DNA of 64,000 nt, from positions 186,001 through 250,000 of the forward strand of contig NZ_FNON01000011.1 in the NCBI RefSeq assembly GCF_900107045.1, read 5' to 3'. Source of the stretch: Amycolatopsis xylanica. Its GTDB lineage: Bacteria; Actinomycetota; Actinomycetes; Mycobacteriales; Pseudonocardiaceae. The notes beneath the pieces were generated by a model that worked only from the letters and a program-made list of their open reading frames with translations, ran no database searches and was not told where the DNA came from. Positions 48,337-56,013 of the stretch are shown in pieces. Positions within the stretch are counted from its first letter, which is position 1. Each line of letters starts with the position of its first letter. Both the position numbers and the translations under genes were made by a program.

Positions 48337-48807
48337 TCACCTACCCGGCGTCCGGTCCGGCAAAACCCGGGGCAGGACGAACCAGAGCACGCCGAACAGC
48401 ACCGTGCACACCACGGCCGCAGCGACCAGCGCGACGACGCCGTAGACCACCTTCGCGATCAGCGCGACCGTCACGGTGATCGCCAGCGCGAGGCAGGCCA
48501 GACCGGCCAGCACGATGCGGTTGCCCGCGGTCAGGATCTCTTCACGCATCCCGTCGCGGAACAGCAATCGGTGCCAGGCCGCGGGCGCGGTGAGCAGCGC
48601 GGTCGAGGCGACCGCCAGCAGGACCGCGGCCAGGTGGAGCGCCTTTTCGAAGCCGGACGCGTCGTGGAACCGGTCGGTGAAGACCACGGACAGCAGGAAC
48701 CCGAACAGGATCTGCACTCCGGCCTGGGCCACGCGCAGTTCCTGGAGCAGCTCGCTCACGTTGCGCGTCAGCTTCTCGTTCCGGGTCTCGCCGGTGTGCT
48801 CCACCAT
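48337..48807 (-). CDS. DUF6328-family membrane protein
   Basis: A 156-residue protein with a soluble N-terminus (NEKLTRNVSELLQELRVAQAGVQ) and four membrane helices (roughly residues 33-48, 58-75, 98-118, 123-145). The ELRVAQAGVQILFGFLL start and DRFHDASGFEKALHLAAVLLA segment are typical of the DUF6328 family, which occurs with stress genes in actinobacteria. It starts nine bases after a GGGTAT -10 element and lies just upstream of DUF3140 on the same strand. Confidence 0.85.
   Translation of the reverse strand: MVEHTGETRNEKLTRNVSELLQELRVAQAGVQILFGFLLSVVFTDRFHDASGFEKALHLAAVLLAVASTALLTAPAAWHRLLFRDGMREEILTAGNRIVLAGLACLALAITVTVALIAKVVYGVVALVAAAVVCTVLFGVLWFVLPRVLPDRTPGR
48341..48366 (-). promoter_or_regulatory. 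Sigma-B-like promoter of the DUF3140 gene
   Basis: Read on the reverse strand: GTTT (48366-48363), 16 bases, GGGTAG (48346-48341). It lies 25 bases before the DUF3140 ATG, and overlaps the end of the DUF6328 gene. Confidence 0.5.
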
Positions 48808-48816
48808 GAGACCGGG

Positions 48817-48843
48817 ATACCCGGTGCCACCATCGGGTGAAAC
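48817..48843 (-). promoter_or_regulatory. Sigma-B-like promoter of the DUF6328 gene
   Basis: Read on the reverse strand: GTTT (48843-48840), 17 bases, GGGTAT (48822-48817), with the -10 nine bases before the ATG at 48807. The spacer is one base longer than the 14-16 of the Streptomyces consensus. Confidence 0.5.
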
Positions 48844-48861
48844 CGGATATCCCGGACGGGC

Positions 48862-49068
48862 TCAGGCCGAGGTCAGCACGCTTTCGAGCACGCCGGCCTT
48901 GATGTCGGCGGCCAGCACTTTCAGCTGATCGAGGCTCATTTCGATCTTCTGGCCGAAGTCGTCGGTGATGACGACGCGGCGCTCCGGCGGCGCCTCTTCG
49001 GCGAGGTAGAGCTCGGGACAGCCGCAGTCGCAGTCGCCGCAGAACGTCGCGATGTGGCGCAAGGCCAT
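48862..49068 (-). CDS. 68-residue Cys-cluster protein, unknown
   Basis: The protein starts MALRHIATF and has a compact cysteine cluster CGDCDCGCPELYL at residues 10-22, followed by an acidic region with RRVVITDDFGQKIEMSLDQLK. The four closely spaced cysteines could bind a metal such as zinc or iron. The ATG at 49068 has GAGGAG eight bases upstream. It is divergent from the hemerythrin-encapsulin operon across a 128-base spacer, so a link to that system is possible. Confidence 0.7.
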   Translation of the reverse strand: MALRHIATFCGDCDCGCPELYLAEEAPPERRVVITDDFGQKIEMSLDQLKVLAADIKAGVLESVLTSA

Positions 49069-49161
49069 GGTGGTCACTCCTCGGGCGCAAGGGTTTCGGA
49101 CGGGGTGGTAGTCGGCACGGCACTCCGGCGAGTTCCCTGCGTCACCCGGACGGGCTCCGGC

Positions 49162-49187
49162 GTTTCCAGATGGCCGAGGCGGGGTAA
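49162..49187 (+). promoter_or_regulatory. Sigma-B-like promoter of the hemerythrin-encapsulin operon
   Basis: GTTT (49162-49165), 16 bases, GGGTAA (49182-49187), with the -10 ending nine bases before the hemerythrin ATG. There is no Shine-Dalgarno in the remaining space, so a near-leaderless mRNA is expected. Confidence 0.6.
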
Positions 49188-49196
49188 ACGATCGAC

Positions 49197-49760
49197 ATGC
49201 CCGACATCACCAGCCTGATCTTGGACGACCACGACTGGTTCCGGCGGCAGTTCGCCCGGCTCGACGACCTCACCGAGCCGGACGAACTCGCGAAGGTATG
49301 GCAGCCGCTGGCCGACCTGCTCGACGTGCACGCCGCCGCCGAGGAAGAGATCTTCTATCCGCATCTGCTCCGCCGCGGCGACGACGCCGAGGACGAGACG
49401 CTCGACGCGATCGGCGACCACAACGACATCAGGGACGCCGTGCGGGAGGCCGAGCAACACCCGCCGGGAAGCCAGGCGTGGCTCGAAGCGGTGCGCAAGG
49501 CGCGCGAGGCCAACAGCGAGCACATGGCCGAGGAAGAGGACGACGGGCTCGCCGACTTCCGGCGGCACGCGGGCGCGAAGCTGCGCGACGAGCTGGGCAA
49601 GCGTTTCCTGGAGTTCAAGAAGAAGCACGAGGGCGGACGCGACCTGGACGTCATGGACCTCGATCCCGAGGGGTACGTCCAGGAGATCGAAGAACAGATC
49701 GGCCATGCCGCGCCTGCCGACGGGTCACTCGGCATCGGCGGCCTGAAAGGACGGGACTGA
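49197..49760 (+). CDS. Hemerythrin-like encapsulin cargo protein
   Basis: The 187-residue protein has a hemerythrin/HHE four-helix domain with likely di-iron ligands His12 (DDHDWF), His45 and Glu49 (DVHAAAEEEIFYPH), His75 (GDHND), His109 and Glu113 (SEHMAEEE). After a linker the C-terminus reads DGSLGIGGLKGRD (175-187), which is the classical encapsulin cargo-loading peptide. The encapsulin gene follows two bases after the stop. The cargo is therefore packed into the shell and probably binds oxygen, NO or reactive oxygen species through its di-iron centre. Confidence 0.93.
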   Translation: MPDITSLILDDHDWFRRQFARLDDLTEPDELAKVWQPLADLLDVHAAAEEEIFYPHLLRRGDDAEDETLDAIGDHNDIRDAVREAEQHPPGSQAWLEAVRKAREANSEHMAEEEDDGLADFRRHAGAKLRDELGKRFLEFKKKHEGGRDLDVMDLDPEGYVQEIEEQIGHAAPADGSLGIGGLKGRD

Positions 49761-49761
49761 G

Positions 49762-50586
49762 ATGAACCACCTGCTACGCGACGTCGCCCCGATCACGGCC
49801 ACCGGCTGGAAGGCGATCGACGACGAGGCCCGCGAGCGGCTGCAGACACACCTCGCCGCCCGGCAGCTCGTGGACGTGGAAGGCCCGCACGGCTGGGACC
49901 ACTCGGCCATCGATCTCGGCCGGGTGCACGCGCTCGCCTCGTCACCGCTCGAATCGCCGGAAAAGGGCGTGAAAACCCGTCAGCGCCAGGTGCTGCCGCT
50001 GTCCGAGGTCCGCGTCTCGTTCACGGTTTCCCGCGCCGAGCTGGAAAACGCCGAGCGCGGCGCGCAGGACCTCGAGTTCGACGATCTCGACCGCGCCGCG
50101 CGGCAGATCGCGCTGATCGAAAACCGGGCGGTCTACCACGGCTGGGCCGACGCGGGCATGACCGGCATCGCCGAAGCCAGCCCGTACGAGGCCACCACGC
50201 TCGGCGGGGACGCCGCGGGCTACCCCGGCGTGGTCGCCAAGGCCGTGGACACGTTGCGGCAGGCGGGCATCGGCGGTCCGTACGCGCTGGCCATCTGCCC
50301 GGAGGGCTACACGAAGATCGTCGAAAGCACCGAGCACGGCGGCCAGCTCGTCTTCGACCACGTACGCCGCGCGCTCGGCAACGGAAAGGTCGTGCGGACA
50401 CCCGGCCTCGACGGCGCGGCCGTCGTGAGCCTCGGCGGCGGCGACTTCGTGCTGGAACTCGGCCAAGACCTTTCGGTCGGCTACAGCCACCACGACGCCG
50501 AAACGGTCACGCTCTACCTCGAGGAGAGCTTCGCGTTCCGCGTGAACGAGCCGGACGCGGCGATCGCGCTCACCTTCACCGGGTGA
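49762..50586 (+). CDS. Family 1 encapsulin nanocompartment shell protein
   Basis: A 274-residue shell protein with the HK97-like encapsulin (linocin/CFP29) features: MNHLLRDVAPITATGWKAID, the DLGRVHALA segment, the long RQRQVLPLSEVRVSFTVSRAELENAERGAQDLEFDDL stretch in parts, and the C-terminal YLEESFAFRVNEPDAAIAL. Sixty (T=1) or more copies assemble into a cage that loads cargo through a C-terminal peptide; the gene just upstream encodes such a cargo. The stop overlaps the convergent HxlR gene by 11 bases. Confidence 0.95.
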   Translation: MNHLLRDVAPITATGWKAIDDEARERLQTHLAARQLVDVEGPHGWDHSAIDLGRVHALASSPLESPEKGVKTRQRQVLPLSEVRVSFTVSRAELENAERGAQDLEFDDLDRAARQIALIENRAVYHGWADAGMTGIAEASPYEATTLGGDAAGYPGVVAKAVDTLRQAGIGGPYALAICPEGYTKIVESTEHGGQLVFDHVRRALGNGKVVRTPGLDGAAVVSLGGGDFVLELGQDLSVGYSHHDAETVTLYLEESFAFRVNEPDAAIALTFTG

Positions 50587-51034
50587 CGAAACCCGGCCCC
50601 GGCTCGGGGGTCACGCCGTTCGCGGTGATCTCGCCCCCGCAGTGACCGCAGGCGAGGAACGGGTCCGCGTGCTCGCCGCATTCGTTGTGCCGCAACAGGA
50701 TCGGCGGCCCTTCGGGTGCTGGCAGGTACGTGTCGCCCCAGTTCATCAGTGCGATCACGGCGGGGAACAGCGCCTTGCCCGAGTCGGTGAGCCGGTACTC
50801 GTGCTTGTCCTCCTCGTAGGCGACCTTCTCCAGGAGCCCGGCCTCGACCAGCTTCTTGAGCCGGGCGGAGAGGGTCGGCCGCGGGATGCCGAGGTGGCGC
50901 GCGAGCTGCCCGTAGCGCCGCACGCCGAAGAAGGTCTCGCGCAGGATGAGCAATGTCCAGCGCTCGCCCACGAGTTCGAGCGCGCGGCCGACGGAGTCGG
51001 CGGTCAGCCGATGCCGGAAGTCCCGTTCGCTCAC
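50576..51034 (-). CDS. HxlR-family transcriptional regulator
   Basis: The 152-residue protein has the HxlR winged helix (LELVGERWTLLILRETFFGVRRYGQLARHLGIPRPTLSARLKKLVEAGLL) and a C-terminal extension with two CxxC-like pairs (HNECGEH, ACGHCGGE) that may bind metal. The GTG at 51034 overlaps the stop of the flavin monooxygenase gene (GTGA), so the two are co-translated. It likely controls its own operon through repeated ACCGGTTCA sites at 52148-52173. Confidence 0.9.
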   Translation of the reverse strand: MSERDFRHRLTADSVGRALELVGERWTLLILRETFFGVRRYGQLARHLGIPRPTLSARLKKLVEAGLLEKVAYEEDKHEYRLTDSGKALFPAVIALMNWGDTYLPAPEGPPILLRHNECGEHADPFLACGHCGGEITANGVTPEPGPGFVTR

Positions 51035-52137
51035 AGCTGGCCCGTTTCGGTCGGCAGGCCGAGCAGCAGCCGCCCGGCCAGTTCGAACGTCGCCGGGTTG
51101 ACCTGGAAGTGCGCTGTCGCCGTGTGCGCGTCGCGGAATCGCCGCTGCAGCGGGGAATCCTCGTAGATCGCGGACCCGCCGCCGAGGTCGTACACGGTGC
51201 TCACCACCTCGGCGGCGGTCCGCACGGCATGCGTGCACGCCAGCCGCAGCGACGTCCGCAGCTCGACGGAAACCGGTTCATCCGCCACCGCGGCCTGCCA
51301 GGCATCGTCGATCGCTTGGTAATAAAGGCCTCGCGCGGCCCGCAGCGCCGCTTCGGCCGCGGCGAACGCGCTCTGCGTCGCCGAGCGTTCGGCGGTGCTG
51401 CGGTTCGAGCCGGACGGCTTGCGCACGGTCGCCAGTTCGACGAACTCGTTCATCGCGCCACGCGCGTTCCCGAGCGCGGCCGCGGCGATCGAAGCGGCGA
51501 AGAACCCGAACAGCGGAAACCTTTGCAGCGCCCGCGCGCCGGCGGGCGGCCCGTCGAGCACCGAGAAGACGCGGTGATCCGGCACGAACACGTCATCGGC
51601 GACGACGTCGGTGCTGCCGGTCCCCCGCAAGCCGGTGGTCTTCCAGGTGTCGAGCACCGTCAGTTCCGCCGTGGCGAACGCGGCGGTCCGCACCTGCCCG
51701 TCCTGCACGAACCCCAGGAAGATCCACTCGGAATGCCGGATCCCGCTGCAGAATCCCCACCGCCCGCTGATCCGCACCCCACCGTCGACGGCCGTTCCCT
51801 TGGCACGCGGCGCCCACACGCCCGCGGCCACCGCGCGCGGGTCGCCGAACACCTCTTGGCCGCCCTTCGCGGGCAGATACGCCCCGAGCAGGCTGCTGGT
51901 CGCGGCGATCGACACGCACCAGCCCGCGGACGCGTCGCCGATGGCGAGGGTTTCGGCCATCTCCAGTACTTCGGCGGTGGTCGGCTCGGCGCCGCCGAGG
52001 TCGGCCGTCAGCCCGAGCCGGAGCAGGTCGTGGGCCTTCAGCTGCTCGACGAGCGCGGGCGCCAGCTGCCTGGCCTGCTCGGTCTCGTCGGCCAGCTCCC
52101 GCGCCAGGACGGCGACCTTCCGCGCACTCGACAGCAT
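51031..52137 (-). CDS. Acyl-CoA dehydrogenase-fold flavin monooxygenase (HsaA/group D-like)
   Basis: A 368-residue protein with the acyl-CoA dehydrogenase fold of flavin-dependent hydroxylases: N-terminal helices, GDASAGWCVSIAAT, the ISGRWGFCSGIRHSEWIFLG segment in the beta domain, and the C-terminal helical bundle ending DLGGGSAIYEDSPLQRRFRDAHTATAHFQV. These enzymes use FMNH2 or FADH2 from a partner reductase, which is not adjacent, to hydroxylate phenols or other aromatics. GGAGGGTGC precedes the ATG. It is the first gene of a two-gene unit with an HxlR regulator. Confidence 0.88.
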   Translation of the reverse strand: MLSSARKVAVLARELADETEQARQLAPALVEQLKAHDLLRLGLTADLGGAEPTTAEVLEMAETLAIGDASAGWCVSIAATSSLLGAYLPAKGGQEVFGDPRAVAAGVWAPRAKGTAVDGGVRISGRWGFCSGIRHSEWIFLGFVQDGQVRTAAFATAELTVLDTWKTTGLRGTGSTDVVADDVFVPDHRVFSVLDGPPAGARALQRFPLFGFFAASIAAAALGNARGAMNEFVELATVRKPSGSNRSTAERSATQSAFAAAEAALRAARGLYYQAIDDAWQAAVADEPVSVELRTSLRLACTHAVRTAAEVVSTVYDLGGGSAIYEDSPLQRRFRDAHTATAHFQVNPATFELAGRLLLGLPTETGQL

Positions 52138-52147
52138 GCACCCTCCA

Positions 52148-52186
52148 ACCGGTTCATTTCCGTTACCGGTTCAATATTCTTACCGG
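52148..52186 (-). promoter_or_regulatory. HxlR operator candidate: ACCGGTTCA direct repeats
   Basis: ACCGGTTCA at 52148-52156 and 52165-52173, 17 bases apart, plus a related TTACCGG at 52180-52186, all in an AT-richer spacer directly upstream of the monooxygenase start. Two-turn spacing of direct repeats suits a dimeric winged-helix regulator. Confidence 0.5.
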
Positions 52187-52203
52187 AGGGAGCCGTGTCA
52201 AGG

Positions 52204-52249
52204 GTCGTGAGTGGTATGACCGGTTCTAACCGGCCATACCACTCACGAC
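52204..52249. repeat. Family A palindrome, copy A5 (terminator position)
   Basis: 46 bases, standard arms, core near CCGGTTCTAACCGG, inner segments GTATGA and CCATAC that pair except for one base. It ends one base before the stop of the molybdenum-subunit gene read from the other strand and probably terminates that operon. Confidence 0.85.
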
Positions 52250-52250
52250 C

Positions 52251-54419
52251 TCAGTCGAGCAGGTCTTCGATCGAGATGGGGATGTCGCGGACCCGGATGC
52301 CGGTGGCGTTGTAGACGGCGTTGGCGACCGCCGCCGCCATGCCGACGATGCCGATCTCACCCACCCCGCGCGCGCCGACCGCGTTGTGGAACGTGTCCGG
52401 GTACTCGATGAAGTGGACGTCCGCCTCGCCGATGTCCGCGTTCACCGGCAGCAGGTAGCCTGCGAAGTCGCCGTTGGCCAGCCGCCCGTTCCGCTCGATC
52501 TCGAGACCCTCGTGCAGCGCGGCCGAGACACCCCAGATCATGCCGCCGATGATCTGGCTGCGTGCCGACTGGGCGTTGATGATCCGGCCGGCGTCGAACA
52601 CGCCGAGCATCCGGGACACCCGCGCCTCGCGGGTCCACTTGTGCACCCGGACCTCGACGAACTGGGCCCCGAACGAGCTGAACGAGTGCTTGGTCAGCTC
52701 CTCGCCCGGCGCCGACGAGCCGGTCGCCGCCAGCGTGGTGCGGCCGGTCGCGCGCAGCAGTTCGCCGAACGTCATCGACCGGCCGTCCGCCTGCACCTGA
52801 CCATCCGCGTACGAGGTTTCGAGCCCCTCGAACGGCGCGCCCGCCGACGACGCCAGCTTCAGCAGGTCGTCGAGCACGTTGTTCGCGGCGACCATGATGG
52901 CCGTGCCCGCGCTCGCCGTCGCGGTCGAGCCGCCGGACATACCGCCAGCCGGGTACCGCGAGTCGCCCAGGCGTGGCGTGATCCGCTCGGGCGCGATGTC
53001 CAGCGATTCGGCGCCCACCAAGGAAAGCACGGTCAGCAACCCGGTGCCGGGGTCCGCGCCGCTGGTCGACACGGTCGCCGTGTCGTCCGCGTTGAGCACG
53101 ATCTCGACGCTGGCCGGGAACCGCAGCGCCGGGAACATCGCGGTGGCCGTGCCGAGCCCGACCAGCCAGTCGCCGTCGGTGCGCCCGTTCGGCGTGCGCT
53201 CCGCCCAGCCGAACCGGGAGGCGCCGATCTGGAAGCACTCGTCGAGGTGCTTGCTCGACCACTGCAGGTCCTTGCCGGGCGGCGCGAACGAGTTGTTCCG
53301 CATGCGCAGCTCGATCGGGTCCATGCCCAGCGCGACCGCGAGCTCGTCGACCGCACTCTCCAGCGCGAAGGAGCCCGGCGCCTCGCCCGGCGCGCGCATG
53401 AACGTGGTCGGCGGGATGTTGAGCGGCACCATCTTCTGGCTGATCGCCAGGTTCTGCGTCGCGTACCACTCGCGCGAGGTGCCGTGCGAGGTCGGTTCGA
53501 CGAACGACCCGTCCGCCGCCGTGCTGCACCACGAGTCGTGACGGACGGCGATCAGCTTGCCGTCGCGGTCCGCGCCGAGCGCGACCTTCTGCACGGTCGC
53601 GGCCCGGCCGGCGGTCGCGGTGAAGACCTGCTCGCGGCTGAGCGCGGCCTTCACCGGCCTGCCGAGTGCCTTGGCCGCCGCCGCGGCGAGGAACGCGGGC
53701 GTCGACGTGTGGCCCTTGCCGCCGAAAGCACCGCCCACGAACGGGTTCACCGCGTGCACGATCTCGGGGTCGAGGTCCAGCGCGTGCGCCAGCTGCGACG
53801 CCTGGATGTCCGAACCCTGGTTTCCACTGTAGACGGTCAGGCCGTCGTCATCCCACAGCGCGACAGCTGAATGCGGTTCCATCGCGGCGTGGTTCTGGGT
53901 CGCGGTGGTGTACGTCGCTTCGACGACCACCGGGCTCGACGCCAGCGCGTCCTCGATGGACTCGACACCGGGCGCGAGGATGCTCAGCTCGGAGCCCTCG
54001 CCACCGCGGCCGGGCGGTGGCTCCTGGGCCGTGGCGAGGCCGTCGGCCAGCGAGGTCAGCGCGGGCCGGGTGAGGTACGAGACCTCGACCAGCATCGCGG
54101 CGTCCCTGGCCTGCTCGTAGGTTTCGGCCACGACGAACCCGATCGCCTGGCCGTAGTAGGTGACTTCCCTGGTCTGCAACGGAACCCAGGTCTCGCCGAG
54201 CATGCCGTTCGGCGTGTTCAGCTTGAGCGAATCGAACGGTGTGTATACGGCGACCACACCGGGCGCGCTCTTGGCCGCGGTGACCTCCATGGCCTCGATC
54301 TCGGCGTTCGCGACCGTGCTGACCACGACGTAGCCGTGCAGCATGCCCGGGAAATCGCGATCCGTCCCGTACTTGGCCCGCCCGGTGACTTTGAGCGGGG
54401 CGTCCACCCGGTTGACCAT
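52251..54419 (-). CDS. Xanthine dehydrogenase-family molybdopterin-binding subunit (PaoC-like)
   Basis: The 722-residue large subunit has the MoCo-binding segments of the family: ALGRPVKAALSREQVFTATAGR, the GGAFGGKG loop, PTTFMRAPGEAPGSFALE, and the catalytic glutamate in GARGVGEIGIVG near the C-terminus. It oxidises aldehydes or N-heterocycles with water as oxygen source. The ATG overlaps the stop of the FAD-subunit gene (TGATG). The three subunits match the periplasmic aldehyde dehydrogenase PaoABC of E. coli in organisation, although no Tat signal is present here, so the complex should be cytoplasmic. Confidence 0.93.
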   Translation of the reverse strand: MVNRVDAPLKVTGRAKYGTDRDFPGMLHGYVVVSTVANAEIEAMEVTAAKSAPGVVAVYTPFDSLKLNTPNGMLGETWVPLQTREVTYYGQAIGFVVAETYEQARDAAMLVEVSYLTRPALTSLADGLATAQEPPPGRGGEGSELSILAPGVESIEDALASSPVVVEATYTTATQNHAAMEPHSAVALWDDDGLTVYSGNQGSDIQASQLAHALDLDPEIVHAVNPFVGGAFGGKGHTSTPAFLAAAAAKALGRPVKAALSREQVFTATAGRAATVQKVALGADRDGKLIAVRHDSWCSTAADGSFVEPTSHGTSREWYATQNLAISQKMVPLNIPPTTFMRAPGEAPGSFALESAVDELAVALGMDPIELRMRNNSFAPPGKDLQWSSKHLDECFQIGASRFGWAERTPNGRTDGDWLVGLGTATAMFPALRFPASVEIVLNADDTATVSTSGADPGTGLLTVLSLVGAESLDIAPERITPRLGDSRYPAGGMSGGSTATASAGTAIMVAANNVLDDLLKLASSAGAPFEGLETSYADGQVQADGRSMTFGELLRATGRTTLAATGSSAPGEELTKHSFSSFGAQFVEVRVHKWTREARVSRMLGVFDAGRIINAQSARSQIIGGMIWGVSAALHEGLEIERNGRLANGDFAGYLLPVNADIGEADVHFIEYPDTFHNAVGARGVGEIGIVGMAAAVANAVYNATGIRVRDIPISIEDLLD

Positions 54420-55378
54420 CAGCGGTCCCCTTCGGTCAGTTCGAGCAGCGCGCGGATGATCGTGCGCTTGAGCAACGAGAGCTTGAAACCGTTGTCCGGC
54501 AACGACTTGGCGCCGTCGGCCGACACGGCCGCGGCGTCCTCGAAGGACTTTTGCGTCAGCGACGCGCCACGCAGCGCCTCCTCGACGGCGGGCAGCCGCC
54601 ACGGCACGGTCCCCACACCGCCGACGGCCACGCGGGCATCGGCGACGCGACCGTCCTGGATGTCCAGCGCGACTGCGGCGGAGCAGAGCGCGAACTCGTA
54701 GGACTGCCTGTCACGCACCTTGACGTAGGTGGACTTCGACGCCCAGTCCAGCTTCGGCACCAGCACCTCGGTGATCAGCTCACCCGGGCGCAGGTCGTTC
54801 TCGACGTCGGGGGTGTCGCCGGGCAGCCGGTAGAAATCGGCCAGCGCGACCGTGCGCGTGCCGTCCGCCGAGGCCAGTTTGACCTGGGCGTCGAGCGCGG
54901 TGAACGCGACCGCGACGTCACTGGCGTGCGTCGCGACGCACGAGTCGCTCGCGCCGAAGATGGCGTGCATCCGGTTGGCGCCGCCGATCGCCGAGCAGCC
55001 GCTGCCCGGCTGCCGCTTGTTGCACGGCGTCGCGACGTCGCGGAAGTACGAGCAGCGCGTGCGCTGCAGCAGGTTCCCGCCGATGCTGGCCATGTTCCGC
55101 AGCTGCTGCGAAGCGCTCAGCAGCAGCGCGCGGGAGATCATCGGGTAGACGCCGGGGTGGGCGGCGATGTCGCTCATCCGCTCCAGCGCGCCGATGCGCA
55201 GCCCGTCGCCGGTTTCGATGCCGCGCAACGGGAGTTCGTTGATGTCCAGCACCTGCTGCGGGGTGAGGACGTTGAGTTTCATCAGGTCGACCAGCGTGGT
55301 GCCGCCTGCCAGGAAGGTCCCCGGCGTGGCGAGCGCGTCTTCGACGGTCGTGGGCGCGGTGAGCTCAAACGGACGCAT
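54419..55378 (-). CDS. FAD-binding subunit of the molybdenum dehydrogenase (PaoB-like, with extra 4Fe-4S site)
   Basis: A 319-residue protein of the CO dehydrogenase flavoprotein fold: LAGGTTLVDLMK at the start and NMASIGGNLLQRTRC for FAD binding. It carries the extra cysteine insertion Cys109, Cys119, Cys128 and Cys147 (CSYF, PCNKRQPGSGC, DSC), which in E. coli PaoB binds an additional 4Fe-4S cluster. This marks the complex as a PaoABC-type aldehyde dehydrogenase rather than a plain xanthine dehydrogenase. It overlaps the small-subunit gene by 14 bases. Confidence 0.93.
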   Translation of the reverse strand: MRPFELTAPTTVEDALATPGTFLAGGTTLVDLMKLNVLTPQQVLDINELPLRGIETGDGLRIGALERMSDIAAHPGVYPMISRALLLSASQQLRNMASIGGNLLQRTRCSYFRDVATPCNKRQPGSGCSAIGGANRMHAIFGASDSCVATHASDVAVAFTALDAQVKLASADGTRTVALADFYRLPGDTPDVENDLRPGELITEVLVPKLDWASKSTYVKVRDRQSYEFALCSAAVALDIQDGRVADARVAVGGVGTVPWRLPAVEEALRGASLTQKSFEDAAAVSADGAKSLPDNGFKLSLLKRTIIRALLELTEGDR

Positions 55379-55817
55379 CGGCCCTCCTCGCCTGGTCGAT
55401 GGCCGCGACGATGTTCGGGTACGCCGCGCACCGGCAGAGGTTGCCGGACATGAACTCGCGCACGTCCTCGACGCCGTCGCGGACCGCGGCGACGGCCGAC
55501 ATGATCTGCCCGGAGGTGCAGAATCCGCACTGCAGCGCGTCCTGCTCGACGAACGCCTGCTGCACGGGGTGCAGGTCGTCCTCAGTGGACAGTCCTTCGA
55601 TGGTGGTCACCGGCTGCTTCACGGTCGCGGCCAGTGTCAGGCAGGAGAGCACGGGCTTGCCGCCGACATGCACGGTGCACGCACCGCACTGGCCGCGGTC
55701 GCAGCCCTTCTTCGGGCCGGTGATGGACAGGCGTTCGCGCAGGGCGTCGAGTAGGGTGACGCCGGGGTCGACACTCAGCCGTTCGGTAGTGCCGTTCACT
55801 TCAAGTGAGATGTCCAC
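55365..55817 (-). CDS. 2Fe-2S subunit of the molybdenum dehydrogenase
   Basis: The 150-residue subunit has the plant-type 2Fe-2S motif at Cys39, Cys44, Cys47 and Cys59 (KKGCDRGQCGACTVHVGG) and the second cluster at Cys97, Cys100, Cys128 and Cys130 (LQCGFCTSGQ, NLCRCAAYP). It passes electrons from the molybdenum to the FAD subunit. The GTG at 55817 starts at the conserved DISLEVNG; a longer start at 55853 reads into spacer DNA. It is the first gene of the three-gene operon. No accessory XdhC-type gene is present. Confidence 0.92.
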   Translation of the reverse strand: MDISLEVNGTTERLSVDPGVTLLDALRERLSITGPKKGCDRGQCGACTVHVGGKPVLSCLTLAATVKQPVTTIEGLSTEDDLHPVQQAFVEQDALQCGFCTSGQIMSAVAAVRDGVEDVREFMSGNLCRCAAYPNIVAAIDQARRADASV

Positions 55818-55892
55818 AGGTCTCTTTCGGCGTGGTGGGCGCAGTGAGTACACGGGATCGCGGCCACAGCGAATCGTGGCCGCGCTCGAACC

Positions 55893-55939
55893 GGATAGTA
55901 ATCCGCTTTAAACTCGAGGCTAGCGGAATAGAATCCGCT
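55893..55939. promoter_or_regulatory. TetR operators upstream of the molybdenum dehydrogenase operon
   Basis: AGCGGA (55922-55927), six bases, TCCGCT (55934-55939) is a perfect inverted repeat; GGAT-AGTA-ATCC (55893-55904) followed by CCGCTTT is a related, partly degenerate copy. Both lie in the AT-richer spacer between the divergent dehydrogenase operon and the TetR gene. Confidence 0.55.
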
Positions 55940-56013
55940 CCGCAACGAAGTTACCCCCGGAGTAACTCCAGCTTGCACTACATTCAGCTGCGATGACACG
56001 ACCAGGAGGGCAG

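Noticed and set aside
52386..53870. Plus-strand open frame opposite the molybdenum subunit
   Set aside because: Composition is that of a shadow frame and it covers conserved motifs of the real gene.
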